A stretch of 64,000 bases of DNA from Sepioteuthis lessoniana (GCA_963585895.1 OY757921.1:80455127-80519126), one strand, 5' to 3'; counted from the stretch's first letter, positions 10,241 to 21,117 are shown. Numbers and translations are program-made. The notes: generated by a model not told the origin, from the sequence alone.

Positions 10241-10476
10241 TGCGTTAATGAAAGAAGTGGGGGGGTGGATAGTATGCCTCATTAGTAATAGAAAGAAAAG
10301 AGTCTCTTGTAACTGAGCACGTGGAATCAATTTCAACTGCTGTTGCTGTATTGTCTTCTTCTTCTTAATAAAAGGTGGACAGCCGAATCTCTACGCTGAA
10401 AATAACAGTTCTCTTAGTTTCTTCCTATGAATTCCTTTGAGCCTGCAACAATCTTCTTTAGCAGTCCTACATCCAA

Positions 10477-10542
10477 CAACAGGCTTTGGCATTAAATAAC
10501 CTATAGAGGTTGATATGCCATTAAACCCAACCAACCAACCTA
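10477..10542 (+). mobile_element. 66-bp LINE 3'-tail insertion with perfect TSD
   Basis: Consists only of the shared tail: 'aacaggctttggcatt', AACCTATAGAGGTT, 'gatatgccattaaaccc' and CCAA repeats. It matches the 3' end of the LINE at 32192-37701 almost base for base. It is bracketed by CCTACATCCAA at 10466-10476 and 10543-10553, identical over 11 bp. This is the expected product of target-primed reverse transcription that stopped very early. Confidence 0.88.
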
Positions 10543-10639
10543 CCTACATCCAAGCTCATCTCTTGTTGTGCATCACCAAGACTCAAAAACACCTTCCCAG
10601 TACATTCAAGCAGGACTTAAATAATGATACCAAGATGCC

Positions 10640-10918
10640 ACATCTGGGTCAATCGCACAATGTGGTAATTTACATGTGCGCCAGCTGTCAAACACGATTT
10701 ATGATCAGGAGGATATGAGTTCGATCTCCCCAATTGCCTGTTTCTCTCCCCCTGACCTCATTTTCCATGCCAGTCATATTCGTGCACGCTTTGAGCTGCT
10801 GCGTTCATGATTTCTCTCACTACAGTTAAATAGTATTACAACTGTTCTTCTGCAAGGATGGCTTTGGCATTAAATAATCCATGAAGGTTGATATGTCATT
10901 AAACAAAGAAACCAAACC
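10640..10918 (+). mobile_element. SINE with a different tRNA-like head and the A-family 3' half
   Basis: Head: 'aatgtggtaatttacatgtg' with a B-box-like TGAGTTCGATCTCC near 10710. The 3' half ('ttaaatagtattacaactgt', 'ttcttctgcaaggatggc') and the GGCATTAAATAATCC tail match family A. It looks like a head swap on a common 3' module. The 5' boundary is approximate. Confidence 0.65.
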
Positions 10919-11926
10919 AAAACTATTAATGAAGTTTAGATATTTTGATATGAAACTAAAGAACAGTCTTTTGAGTTATTACCATTTCTATTGTTGGAAG
11001 ATGTAACATTAAATAGTAATACTAAGAATAAACTTTGGAAAATGGTTTAATTCCAATTAACTTATAAATGATTGGTATCAAATCCCGAGTCAATAAAGGT
11101 TATATAATCCAGTTTGTATTAAATCTAGAAAGAGTAAAATTCCAAGCTGACAAATTCAACATTGGCAAGATGTCTTTTTCCTTGCAGCATTTGTCACATT
11201 AAATGGCTTACATGAGTCAGGTTTTTTATTCTAATTAGATTTATTTTCTTAGAACGCAGTGTCAATGGCTATTTACTTCAGATAGAAAGTTGTGTATGGC
11301 TTATACCAAATAATCTTACATTTATATCATCACTGTGATAAAATCAACTTGTTAAATGCAGATTTCTCTTGACTCGGGGGAACTTTCTTATGGAGAATTT
11401 TCTCTATTTGCTTTATATACACATGACGCTATTTATCTGTTTGGATCTCAAATTAAATTCTAATTTTAATGTTGTTAAATTCCTAATGTTTCACTGTAAA
11501 ATTCTAGATAAATGATGAATGAGAGACTATCACCATGCATGTAACTGGAAAGAAAAAACCAAAACCCTCTTGACCCTTTTGGTGCAGAGAGCAACTCGAG
11601 TCACCAAAGTATATTTAATACATGTAGGTGAGATGCAACGTTAGTCCACATTAATGAAAAAATTTTGGAGCTTGTGCAATATACCCCCTGAAAATACCTC
11701 TTATTCAATATACTGTGGCCCTAGAAAAAGAAAACTTTATTACTCCTAAAATTTTAGCATAACAGTACATTCTAACTCTTAAATTTGTTGTTGAATGCAC
11801 CACACTTAAACCAGAGTTTAAAAAAACAAAACAAAAAAAAAACAGCCTTTAATAAGTCAGTCTTAAGCTTATAAAACCTACAATATCAAACTTGTGCAAG
11901 AAAACTCCTATCCATAAAATCTTCCA

Positions 11927-12695
11927 CCCTGTTGGCTGGGGCTGTAAAATACACTGATTTCATCTTTGTTGTAAGTTAAGACCTCCCTCCCCACCAGCAA
12001 GTGCCCTGTATATAGCACCAAACCATCTAATGGTGAGAATCCAATTCTGGAGCTTTGAGGAATTTGGAGTACTCTTTTGTTGCCATTAGTCCCAGCTCCA
12101 CTCTGACTCATTGGTAGTACCTGATAGGGTCCCATCTATGGGTTAAATAGAACTGTCTGACCATTTAACTGAGTACAAACAAATCACTGATGTTTAGATT
12201 TAATTGTTCGCATTACATTACTGGGAACTATTTAACTGTGTGCAAACAAATGAGTTATATTAAATAGTTATTAGTGTTTGATAACAATGATTGAAACCAT
12301 TTAACTGTGCACAGACAATAGCTATACTTAGTTATGTAAAAACTAGTTAGTTCTAACTCATTTTAAAGTAAGATTACCAACAAATTACTTACAAATCATA
12401 TGTATATCCATTTAACTGTGTGCAAATAAGTTACTGATGTTAAATTAAATTGTTAGTGTTACATAGAACTACTTGAAACCATTTAAGTGTGTGCAAACGA
12501 TTAATATTAAATATATTTGTTAGTGTTAGATAGCAGTACTTGAAACCATTTTGCTGTGTGCAAACAAATGAGTTCTGGCTCGTTAAAGATGTTATTGACA
12601 AAATGTGCATTTACAAAGCATACATATCTAATATATATTTATAAACAGGATTTGGCATTAAATAACCTTCAAGGGTTGATATACCATAAAATCCA
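11927..12695 (+). mobile_element. D-family element, subtype D1
   Basis: Head 'ttggctggggctgtaaaatac' (decayed hairpins), D body, then about five ~70-base monomers beginning 'accatttaactgtgtgcaaac' (12161, 12230, 12297, 12410, 12479, 12545). It ends with 'taaacaggatttggcattaaataacc' and the tail hairpin. The third monomer carries an internal copy of the pre-tail segment, an arrangement also seen at 60465-61265. Confidence 0.85.
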
Positions 12696-12915
12696 ACCTA
12701 CCTACTCAGTAGTATGTTCGATCTTCTTTAGCCATGATCTGTTTTCCTGTCTTTTAGTTAATCTCCAAATATCTGTAGAATAACATGGCCACCTTTTTCA
12801 GATTGCTTATCTCACTGTCTAGATTTCAGTTTGTGTGTAAATATCCAGTAAGCATGACTAACCTCATCACATTTTTTTATGTATAAGATATATGAAATCT
12901 CTAACACTCAATGCC

Positions 12916-13151
12916 CTAGCTCTTTAAATTTTAATTCTAGCATGCTAGTACTTCTAGGATTAAGGCTGTTGGTATAGGGTTTTGCTAATTTTACATAGCA
13001 ATTTTACACTTAGTAGTGAGTTCATTCTTCTCTAGCTCTTTAAATTTTAATTCTAGCATGCTAGTACTTCTAGGATTAAGGCTGTTGGTATAGGGTTTTG
13101 CTAATTTTACATAGCAATTTTACACTTAGTAGTGAGTTCATTCTTCTCTAG
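12916..13151 (+). repeat. Exact tandem duplication, 2 x 116 bp
   Basis: The 116-base unit starting 'ctagctctttaaattttaat' at 12916 is repeated from 13032 with no difference that I can see. It lies between two D1 elements. The identity suggests a recent event or an assembly artefact. Confidence 0.92.
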
Positions 13152-13649
13152 ATGTTTAATGTTTGTGACATAAAGCTTTGATCCTAGAGCTTTGAGGAAT
13201 GTGGAATACTCTTTCATTGCCATTACTCCCAGGTTCACTCTGATCCGGAGTGGAAATACTTGTCAGGGACTCATCTATGGATTAAATAGAACTGTTTAAC
13301 CTTTTAACTGTATGCAGACAGATCACTGGTGTTAAATTGAATGGTAGGGTTACAAAGCAATGCTTGAAGCCATTTAACCATGTACAAATAAAACTATTGG
13401 TATTAGATAGTAATACTTGAAACTTTATTTCCAAAAGTGTATGCAAACAAATGATTAATACTAAATAGAATTAGTCATACTTGATTGGAATACTTGAAAC
13501 CATTTAACTGTGTGCAAACAAAAATGATTAATACTAAATAGAATTAGTCATACTTGATACCATTTAACTGTATGCAAGCAAATGAACTCTAGCTCATTTA
13601 AAAATGTTATATACGAATTATTCATTTACAAATATACACACACACAGTG

Positions 13650-14039
13650 TATCACAAAAGTGAGTACACTCCCCACATTTCTGCAGATATTTAAGAATAT
13701 CTCTTCATGGAACAACACTGACAAAATGACACTTTGACACAATGAAAAGTAGTCTGTATGCTGCTTATATAACAGAATTAATTTATTTTCCTCTCAAAAT
13801 ATACCCTTAAAAGCTAAACCCCTGCCAACAAAAGTGAGTACACCCCTACATGTCCAAATTGAGTACTGCTTGTCATTTTCCCTCCAAAATGTCATGTGAC
13901 TCATTAGTGTTACTAGGCCCATGTGTGCATAGGGAGTAGATGTGTTCAAATTTGTAGTGCAGCTCTCACAATGTTGTCCCATGAAGAGATATACTTAAAT
14001 ATCTGCTGAAATGTGAGGGGTGTACTCACTTTTGTGATA
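13650..14039. mobile_element. Long-TIR miniature element (~390 bp)
   Basis: The first and last ~65 bases are inverted copies: 'tatcacaaaagtgagtacac' at the left, 'gtgtactcacttttgtgata' at the right, continuing through 'gcagatatttaag' and 'atctcttcatgg'. The short core contains no open frame with known domains. The form fits a Tc1/mariner-like MITE. I have the impression that similar 'aaaagtgagtacac' termini occur in other animals, but cannot verify it here. Confidence 0.85.
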
Positions 14040-14182
14040 TACACACACACACACAAGAAATATTGCTCTGTAATAAATTACATTGAGCTCTCTACCAGGA
14101 AAATTTAAATGTTCAGCTCTTGAATGATTTTCTTGTCCTGAGGGAATTACTCCAAACTCTGTTTTAACCTGATCGAATATTA

Positions 14183-14184
<2 letters not shown>

Positions 14185-14247
<63 letters not shown>
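14185..14247. repeat. (TA)n microsatellite
   Basis: TA run of about 63 bases directly before a D1 tail hairpin. Confidence 0.95.
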
Positions 14248-14252
<5 letters not shown>

Positions 14253-15246
14253 TAAATAACCTACAAGGGTTGATATGCCATAAAACCCAACCAACTGTAA
14301 AATCTTATCAAATACCCAAGCAACATTATTTACAGGTCATTTCATCTGTAATCTTTAAATGAAATATATATTACTCAACCCTCTAATTTTTTGGACTTAT
14401 AATGGGTTCCTATGACAACACTTGATATTTTCAAATAATTATCTGTTCAATAGCTTATCCTTCCCTTTTACATTACCACCTTAAAGGAAATTGACACACT
14501 AAACTTTGTGCTGTCTACCAAAGTGCAGTAGCAGCAGCAATGTACTTTGGACTATTGCCTATCTCTCAAATTGGCATGTTTGTTATCAATTGATATTTAG
14601 CCTGATATGTTCCTCTTGACAATTGACTATGTTATTAATGTTTCAGGTTTACTGTCTTTGTTTACAGAGTCGGCTAACTTTGAATAAAGAAATTCACTCT
14701 GCCAAACTCCTTTATCGTCAGTGTACATGATAATTATAATGAGATGATTATCTTTTTTAAATGCTCAATTTGACTGCAAAGAAACTTCTTAGCCACTTTA
14801 CAATTCTTCCGTGCCTTCTATTTTTATAAGTTCTTTATTTTCTTTAATAAAACATTTCATGATTTGAATTATCATAAGTATTTGTATTTCTTCAGTCACA
14901 GAAATCTTTATTTTGATCTTTTTAATGTTACATGTTTTCTTTTAATAAGTTTCTTTGGCTGACAAAATATTTGGTAATCCTTGAATATTTTTTATAATTC
15001 TGTGTGTGCACTTGTATATGTTATATAATTTTGTGTGTGTAAATGTGTGTGTGTGTGTGTGTGTGTATCCCCTCCCACTTTTTCTGTGTCTATTCTAGTT
15101 TTTTTATCTAAAAGATCTGAAGAAGTCCTGTTAATTTTTTTTCGTGTTTTTGGAAATTTCAAAAATGCGTAACAGGATGGAAATAAATTTATAATCCTAT
15201 GTGACCGGTTTTGTTGTTTTTCTTAAAAAAAAAAAGAAAAAAAAAG

Positions 15247-15248
<2 letters not shown>

Positions 15249-15309
<61 letters not shown>
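15249..15309. repeat. (TA)n microsatellite
   Basis: TA run of about 60 bases, preceded by an A-rich stretch and, at 15042-15066, a TG run. Confidence 0.95.
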
Positions 15310-15311
<2 letters not shown>

Positions 15312-15919
15312 ATGGAAGGTAGGATACAATAATCACAAAGCTTCTTTCTAGGATTAACGATATGCAAATAGCACAAGACTGTCTAGATACATCTAGGATT
15401 ATAAAGAAGTGATCTACCCAAAAAGAGTGTATGCTTGTAATGAGGCTTTGGGAAATTGTAAATAGTGCCTCGAAGAAAAATACTACTCCAAAATAAGCTT
15501 TCTAGACTCTAATAATTTACTAAATAAAAGATTGGAGTTGGTAGTGAGATTCTGCCATCAAAGAAAATATTCATTTTGCAATTTGGGTTGAGTCACGTGA
15601 CTTAACATTCAAACCATGTAATAGTCATGTGACTCTAAAAGAAGAATATAAAAGAAAAGAGTGCACATTAATTCAGTTAAAAAGTCAGATGTGTTGAATA
15701 TCAACTCACCTGAGGATTGAAAGCATGAAACTCTGAGTCATGAGTTCTTATCCTGATTTATATCTTTTTTTTGTACTTGAAATATATTGTGATATTTCTC
15801 TGCATTTTTGTGTATTTAGTACCGTAAAGATTTGATAGATTAAAAATGTTTTTAGTATTAAATTTTAATTGTGTGTGTATATATGTATATATTGTGTAAT
15901 GTGTTTTTATTGTTTTTAG

Positions 15920-15985
15920 TCAGAGCATCGTACCATGGCAGCTTTCATTTTGGCCATGATTGTGAATAATTACCCCCAGGGACAG
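15920..15985 (+). CDS. RPTOR: RPTOR exon 6 of window
   Basis: Encodes SEHRTMAAFILAMIVNNYPQ then GQ; 22 codons, phase 0 at both ends. EHRTM(A/T)AFILA.IV is diagnostic for Raptor. Acceptor AG at 15918-15919 and donor GTAAGT at 15986. Confidence 0.96.
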
Positions 15986-16687
15986 GTAAGTTATGCTTTA
16001 CACGTATTTAATACAACAGGATCATGTTGTTGATATTGAATTTCTGTTCATTTGTATACCAAGAGATACATGCTAGATACCATTATCTAATGTAAAAGTT
16101 AATGATCATTTGTTAACTTTTATATTTTAACTTATCAATCCGAGAAAAATTTTGAATGAATATCCAAAATTGTTTTTCTCAAAGAAACCAGGAAGAAAAA
16201 TATTTTGAAAATCTTTATGTGAATTTAGTTTGATTCAAGTTTAATTCAGATTTTAAAGCCTTAAATTCATGACTAAATAGTCTACAGGTTAATTGAGAAG
16301 TAACTCTTTATTTTAAAATTCTTATGATTTATTTCTTAATTATAATTTTTACGAGAAATGAATATAAGAAAACATAATTGGGAGTTACTTTTCAGTCACC
16401 CTGTATATTCAATATGATTTGTTTTCACTGCTATGAATTTGTAACACTATTTTTAATTGCAAACATCTTTAATAAAATTAATCTTTCATCTGTTGTCATT
16501 TTCTTGGTTTAATTTTTCATTTTACTTGAATGCAGGAATATTGATGAGTGCAAATAAAATTTTATGTACAATTAATGTCAAATTAAGTTAACACTTATAA
16601 AGTCTTAACATTTGATATTTAATTGCATCTTTCTCTACTTGTCTGCTTGTTCCTTTTTTTTTTTTTTTTAGATATATGTATATTTTA

Positions 16688-16720
<33 letters not shown>

Positions 16721-16722
16721 AG
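15986..16722 (+). other. Intron, no recognisable element
   Basis: AT-rich; ends in a T tract of about 26 bases followed by AAATAG. No repeat family recognised. Confidence 0.7.
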
Positions 16723-16821
16723 AAAGCAGCTTTCCAGGGCAATGTGATCTCCATCTGTCTTGAGCAGTTAAATGACCCGAATCCACATTTGAGGCAATGG
16801 CTTGCACTTTGTCTAGGAAAA
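16723..16821 (+). CDS. RPTOR: RPTOR exon 7 of window
   Basis: Encodes KAAFQGNVISICLEQLNDPN then PHLRQWLALCLGK; 33 codons, phase 0 at both ends. QGN.I.ICLEQLNDP.P.LRQW is a Raptor signature. Acceptor AG at 16721-16722, donor GTAAGT at 16822. Confidence 0.97.
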
Positions 16822-17286
16822 GTAAGTATATACAGTTTCGTGGGAAGAGTCTCTTAAATCAATGTACTATATTTCATCATCAAGACGTGCTGATAGTATG
16901 GATCCTTTACTCTCACTTCCTATCTGTCTCTTTGTTCACCATTTCTTTTGTCAACTCCTCTAGACAGCATCTAGTGTCTGCACAGTGCTGATGAATGTAA
17001 GTTTTTGCTGGTCAGTTAACATGTGTAGAAGTACATAGAATATCACTTATGCTGCACAAGTAAAGACAAACTCATGTCCTGCTAGTTTTACTTGGATGGT
17101 ATGTGAGATGGAAGGTAAGTGGCCGTACAGCTGCATTTTTATTTTTTGTAGGGTGCTTCTTCCAAGATTTGTTCAAAATGGCATGCAGCATTTTTGCTAC
17201 TTTTAAAATTAGCATTTGAAACTCAAATGTGCAACTATCTCAGCCACTTGGCTTCTATTTAAGTTTTAAATATTTTTAAATTGTAG
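16822..17286 (+). other. Short intron, nothing recognised
   Basis: 465 bases without a recognisable repeat. Confidence 0.7.
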
Positions 17287-17379
17287 GTTTGGATGAACTA
17301 TGAAACTGCTCGTTGGTGTGGCGTACGTGATCTGGCTCATGAAAAACTCAGCAACTTACTGACTGATTCTGTACCTGAG
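17287..17379 (+). CDS. RPTOR: RPTOR exon 8 of window
   Basis: Encodes VWMNYETARWCGVRDLAHEK then LSNLLTDSVPE; 31 codons, phase 0 at both ends. ARWCGVRD.AHEKL is invariant across animal Raptors. Donor is GTTAGT at 17380, slightly off consensus. Confidence 0.97.
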
Positions 17380-17616
17380 GTTAGTGGTTTAAAGTTTTTA
17401 ACTTTTCATTAATTTGAAAAAAAAATTTTTTTTCCTTTTAAAATTAGTCTGTTAAAGCAGAGGTTCCTTGTCTATAAACCAGGGTTGACAGATCTCAGTC
17501 ATGTAATGGTTTGGCAAAAAAATCTGCATGAAGATTGGATAGTCAAAATGACTGGATACTTTCCTGATAGTCCATGGAATTCTCAGAGCTTATAATTCTT
17601 GCGCTGTCAATTACCA

Positions 17617-17690
17617 TAATTATTTGTGTATAAGATGCACTATTTTTCAGATTTTTCAGCCCAAAAAATTATGAGTGTATACTGTACAGC
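17617..17690. mobile_element. MITE I fragment
   Basis: Begins TACCATAATTATTTGTGTAT and continues AAGATGCAC, like the termini of the small palindromic elements near 56203 and 56722. The right end is poorly preserved. Confidence 0.5.
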
Positions 17691-17989
17691 TTTGAGAACT
17701 ATATAATTAACTGTTTTTCTGACCATATGTCTCACCATATTCAAGATGGGATGACCAAAAATTCAATCTAATGTTTTATGCCATTACAGAGAAACATCCA
17801 CTGGAATGTGTGTTTGTTTATAATTTTGTTTCTTCTAATGTGAGCTTATTTTTACCACAAGATTGTAGTATTTTTAAGTGAACATGTCCATGCATTTACT
17901 CTAAATACTGTGTAAATTTTGTGTTTTAAGACAGTGTGAATTATATAGTCTTACTTTCACTCAGTACAAACCAATAAAAAGAGCAAAGT

Positions 17990-18215
17990 TGATTGGGGCT
18001 GTAGAATATGCCAACTGCATCTCTGCAGATGGGTAAGACATCCCCCCCCCCGTATCCTGGATATGATACTAAACTATCTGATAGTGATGTTCCTGTTCTG
18101 GAGCTTTGGGGAATGTGGAGTACCCCTTCATCGTCATTACTCCCAGATTCACCTTGACCTAGAGTGGTAGTACCTGTTAGGGTTCCATCTATGAGTCAAA
18201 TAGAACTGTTTGGCT
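17990..18215 (+). mobile_element. D-family element, tail missing
   Basis: Has the D head 'ttggggctgtagaatatgcc' with the CTGCATCTCTGCAG hairpin, then the D body to 'gagtcaaatagaactgtttg'. No monomer array or tail hairpin follows. Confidence 0.8.
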
Positions 18216-18300
18216 GTTGACTGCATGATATTATAACAATATTTTTCCTACATTGTTAATTGAAATTGTTTTGATAACATGGATTTTCTTTTTATTGCAG

Positions 18301-18444
18301 GTTCGTGCCGCTGCTGTGTACGCACTGGGAACCTACATCAGTAGCTGTTCGTCAGAGCGTAGTGACCACGCCAGCAACATAGACTTAGGTATTGGGATGA
18401 GTCTGACTCATATTGTAAATGATGGTAGTCCTCTAGTGCGCCAG
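18301..18444 (+). CDS. RPTOR: RPTOR exon 9 of window
   Basis: Encodes VRAAAVYALGTYISSCSSER then SDHASNIDLGIGMSLTHIVN and DGSPLVRQ; 48 codons, phase 0 at both ends. EVR(A/C)AAV.ALGT and (V/N)DGSP.VR are Raptor HEAT signatures. Acceptor follows TTTTTATTGCAG; donor GTGAGT at 18445. Confidence 0.97.
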
Positions 18445-18600
18445 GTGAGTAGTGCAGAGAATATATTTTAATGCCAAGATAATCCTGATAAATATTAAAG
18501 CTAAACTGGTCTTTAAATTACTGTGCCATCATTATGAAGAACCAAGTGTGTAGGCTGAAGACTATACTCTGCACACTGGAATGTAGAAACCACATGATAC

Positions 18601-18833
18601 TTCAAATCATGAATAATACAATGGCAGTTTCATTGAAGACAGGTAAGGCAGTCCTCTTCAAATGAGGAACAATGCAGTGATAGTTTCAGTGAAGACACAG
18701 AAGGCAGTCCTTTTTGAATGAGGAGTAATACAATGATAGTTTCAGTGAAAATAAGTTAGGCAGTCTTCTTCAAATCAAGAATAATACATTGGTAGTTTCA
18801 GCGAAGTCAAGTTCAGCAGATCTCTTTCTACAG
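18601..18833 (+). repeat. Minisatellite, about four units of 56 bp
   Basis: Units start near 18612, 18668, 18724 and 18780, each with 'aataatacaatggcagtttc' or close variants, then 'gaagaca…ggcagtcctcttcaaatgagg'. Units are about 80-90% alike by eye. A partial unit precedes the first. Located about 160 bases after the exon 9 donor. Confidence 0.88.
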
Positions 18834-19104
18834 ATTTTTCACATGTACATGAAAGTGAGTATACTCTGAATAAGTAGGTAAGAGGTTCAAAATGAAACCA
18901 AACTATTGCAAATTAATTATTAATCTATATTTACTGATAAGATTATGTTAAGAAAAAGTTCAATGAAATGAGCATTGAAGTAGGCATCATTCATTCTTGA
19001 ATCTCTAGTGCCTGGATGGTGAAGCTCGTTAGCTTAGTAACTTATAAAGTTTGTATTAGCGATCAATGTATATTTTCATGGGAACTGAGTAAATATTCCA
19101 AATG

Positions 19105-19400
19105 TGGGTGTCTTGGGTATGACAAGAAGCTGCATCTGATGGTAAGGCTCCAGTTCTGGAGGTCTGGGAGAGTGAAGTACCCTTTTATTGCCATTACTCC
19201 CAAGTCCACTTTGACCTAGAGTGGTAGTACCTGATAGGGTATCATCTATGGGTCTAATATATCTGTTTAAAAATTATTTGTATATACTAAAATCTTAAGA
19301 AACTACACGAAAACATGTGAATATGAATGTACAATGAACATGATTCTTTAAACAGTAGACAAAATAACTCTAGATTGGTTGGCAAGCCATTAAAATAAGT
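19105..19400 (+). mobile_element. D-family element, subtype D2
   Basis: D body ('cttgggtatgacaagaagc', 'ggtatcatctatgggtctaa') followed by the D2 tail ('aaacatgtgaatatgaatgt', 'aaaataactctagattgg'). Head absent. Confidence 0.75.
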
Positions 19401-19589
19401 GAATCCAAATGTGGCTGTTTAAATGTTATGATAACATATTGTTGATTTACTAATTTAGAAATGAAGATAAGAAAAATTTCTGAAGGTTTCATTCATTAAT
19501 TAAGTTTTAGTAGCTGAAAATTATTTGGTAATTTTTTTCCTAATATTTTGGCAAATTTGCTACTGTGTATTTTACAAATGACTTTCATG

Positions 19590-19890
19590 GTGTAATAGTT
19601 ATTGCCATAAGAAGTGGACTTGGTTACTCAAGTCCAAATCCCTAATGAAGCTGTTTGCATTTTACATTGTGCTAATACCCTTGAGAAAAGGATGCATCTG
19701 GCTATTCTCCCTCCAGCTATGGGTAAATAGTAGAGCAGACAGGGCTCTTTAATTTTGGTATGGCAACTGGTCTAGGAGAAAGAAAACTCTGAATTCAAAC
19801 CAGTTGTAAACCTGGAGAGGGATGTGTTCCACTAGGCTATTCTTGCCCAAGACATACAATATGGGTCGTACCCCCACAACCAAACCAAGT
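19590..19890 (+). mobile_element. tRNA-headed SINE, family B
   Basis: A-box-like TGGTGTAATAGTTATTG, decayed B box CAAGTCCAAATCC, then the B body ('cattttacattgtgctaata', 'ggtatggcaactggtctagg', 'gggatgtgttccactaggct'). More diverged than the copies near 4557 and 8339. Confidence 0.8.
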
Positions 19891-20152
19891 TACAAAACCA
19901 GTGAATGAAATGAATGAATTTTACAAATATATAAACCTATCTGAGAATAAGAATACTCTATTATTTGAAATTTATTTTTCTTTTATAGTAAATTAAGATT
20001 AATAAAACTTAAAACTCATCTCTTCACTGTAAACATCTGAAACTCGAGAATTACTGCTGTATTTGTTACCTATTATTTCAACTTAAGATATTTTATTTTT
20101 AGAGGCAAAAATAGACTGTTTAAATTTTATGATTTTTCTCTTTCATTGAAAG

Positions 20153-20315
20153 GAATTGGCTGTTGCTCTGGGTGGTCTTGTTCAGCAGTTTGAGTCTCCC
20201 TTTGTGGCTGTGGCATCGCAAATGCTAGAAGAAGAACGGATGAGAGAAAAAAATGCCCCAATGATAGCTGCCGTCACTTCAGGAGGGTGGAATGTCGTGA
20301 CATCTATATGTGCAG
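20153..20315 (+). CDS. RPTOR: RPTOR exon 10 of window: end of HEAT region
   Basis: Encodes ELAVALGGLVQQFESPFVAV, ASQMLEEERMREKNAPMIAA and VTSGGWNVVTSICA plus one base of a split codon. The first half is the last conserved HEAT helix pair; the second half enters the divergent linker. Acceptor AG at 20151-20152; donor is read as GCAG|GTAGGA at 20316, which gives phase 1 and fits the next exon. A 20.8-kb intron follows. Confidence 0.94.
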
Positions 20316-21117
20316 GTAGGAGACTGGCGGATAAAGGATATACAGAATGGGCCTTCCTTAAAAATGCGCTCCTACCCCTCCTCACTCCATTTCTCCCTGC
20401 ATTCCTAATTCTATTTATTTCCCTTCCCAATTTTCATACCCTTTTTTTTCTCTCTCTCTCTCTCTACATTTAACTATTAATAATTATAGTCTTTTCAGAG
20501 AAAATTTCAGAATACAGATTTTGATATTTTAAACTGTAAGATATTTCTAGTTTGAAATCTTGTTTCATGTCCTTAAAAATTCCAAAAGTTTTTTGTTTTT
20601 AACAATAAAAAGATATAATTTTAATTCCTATGCATAAAAATAAGACCAAAAAATTCTGTGAGGGTCTGATTGTAAATATTTTTTATGTAGAAATTTTAGG
20701 AAACACTTAAATTTCTACTCATTGAACAAAATCAAAATTTAGAAAAAAAAATTGATTATTGTATTATCGACCATTTTGTTTTTGTTAATGAAACTTATTC
20801 AATTTATATCATGATTAAATTTTGTTTTCGTTTCTGTCTTTACACAGAGCATTTTTATCACTAGAAATTTTCTAAATCAGATCCCAATTAAAATTTTATA
20901 TATTGTACATATCTTGTGTATAAAATGCCAAGATATTTTTCTGATTGATTTTGCCTATTGAACAATGAGAAATTTTCTTATCCCAACATAATTTTTATCA
21001 GCAACTCTGTTGATTAACAGAAGAGAATTAGGAAAATTTTTATATTTCCATATTCCATTATTTATAAAAATAAAAGTTAAAGTTTTTGTCTAGCCAGTTT
21101 TATTAGTAGTTATTTAT

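Larger units (their letters stand above)
13180..14292 (+). mobile_element. D1 element interrupted by a MITE and TA expansion
   Basis: D body from about 13180 (head lost), ~70-base monomers from 13298 to 13600, and tail hairpin GGCATTAAATAACCTACAAG-GGTTGATATGCC at 14248. It is split by the 390-bp inverted-repeat element at 13650-14039 and a TA microsatellite (14185-14247). Confidence 0.75.
9378..15919 (+). other. 6.5-kb intron packed with repeats
   Basis: Holds TG/TA microsatellites, a TIR element (9585-9792), element K copy 2, SINE pieces (10105-10918), two D1 elements (11927-12695 and 13180-14292) and an exact 116-bp tandem duplication between them. Two stretches, about 10920-11900 and 14300-15900, show nothing beyond microsatellites and an inverted 'gagtcacgtgact / agtcatgtgactc' pair near 15585-15637. 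Confidence 0.75.
17380..18300 (+). other. Intron with MITE piece and D-family fragment
   Basis: Contains a MITE I piece (17617-17690) and a D-family fragment (17990-18215) close to the acceptor. Confidence 0.75.
18445..20152 (+). other. Intron with minisatellite, D2 and SINE B
   Basis: Contains a 56-base minisatellite (18601-18833), a D2 copy (19105-19400) and a plus-strand family B SINE (19590-19890). Ends with TTTCATTGAAAG. Confidence 0.8.

Noticed and set aside
15701-15770. Hammerhead-ribozyme-like core (CTGAGGA … GAAAC)
   Set aside because: The two core boxes are present near 15709 and 15730, but I could not form convincing stems I and II around them, so it is probably chance.
20182-20430. 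Minus-strand open frame of 82 codons
   Set aside because: It lies antisense to RPTOR exon 10 and its composition follows the complement of that exon.
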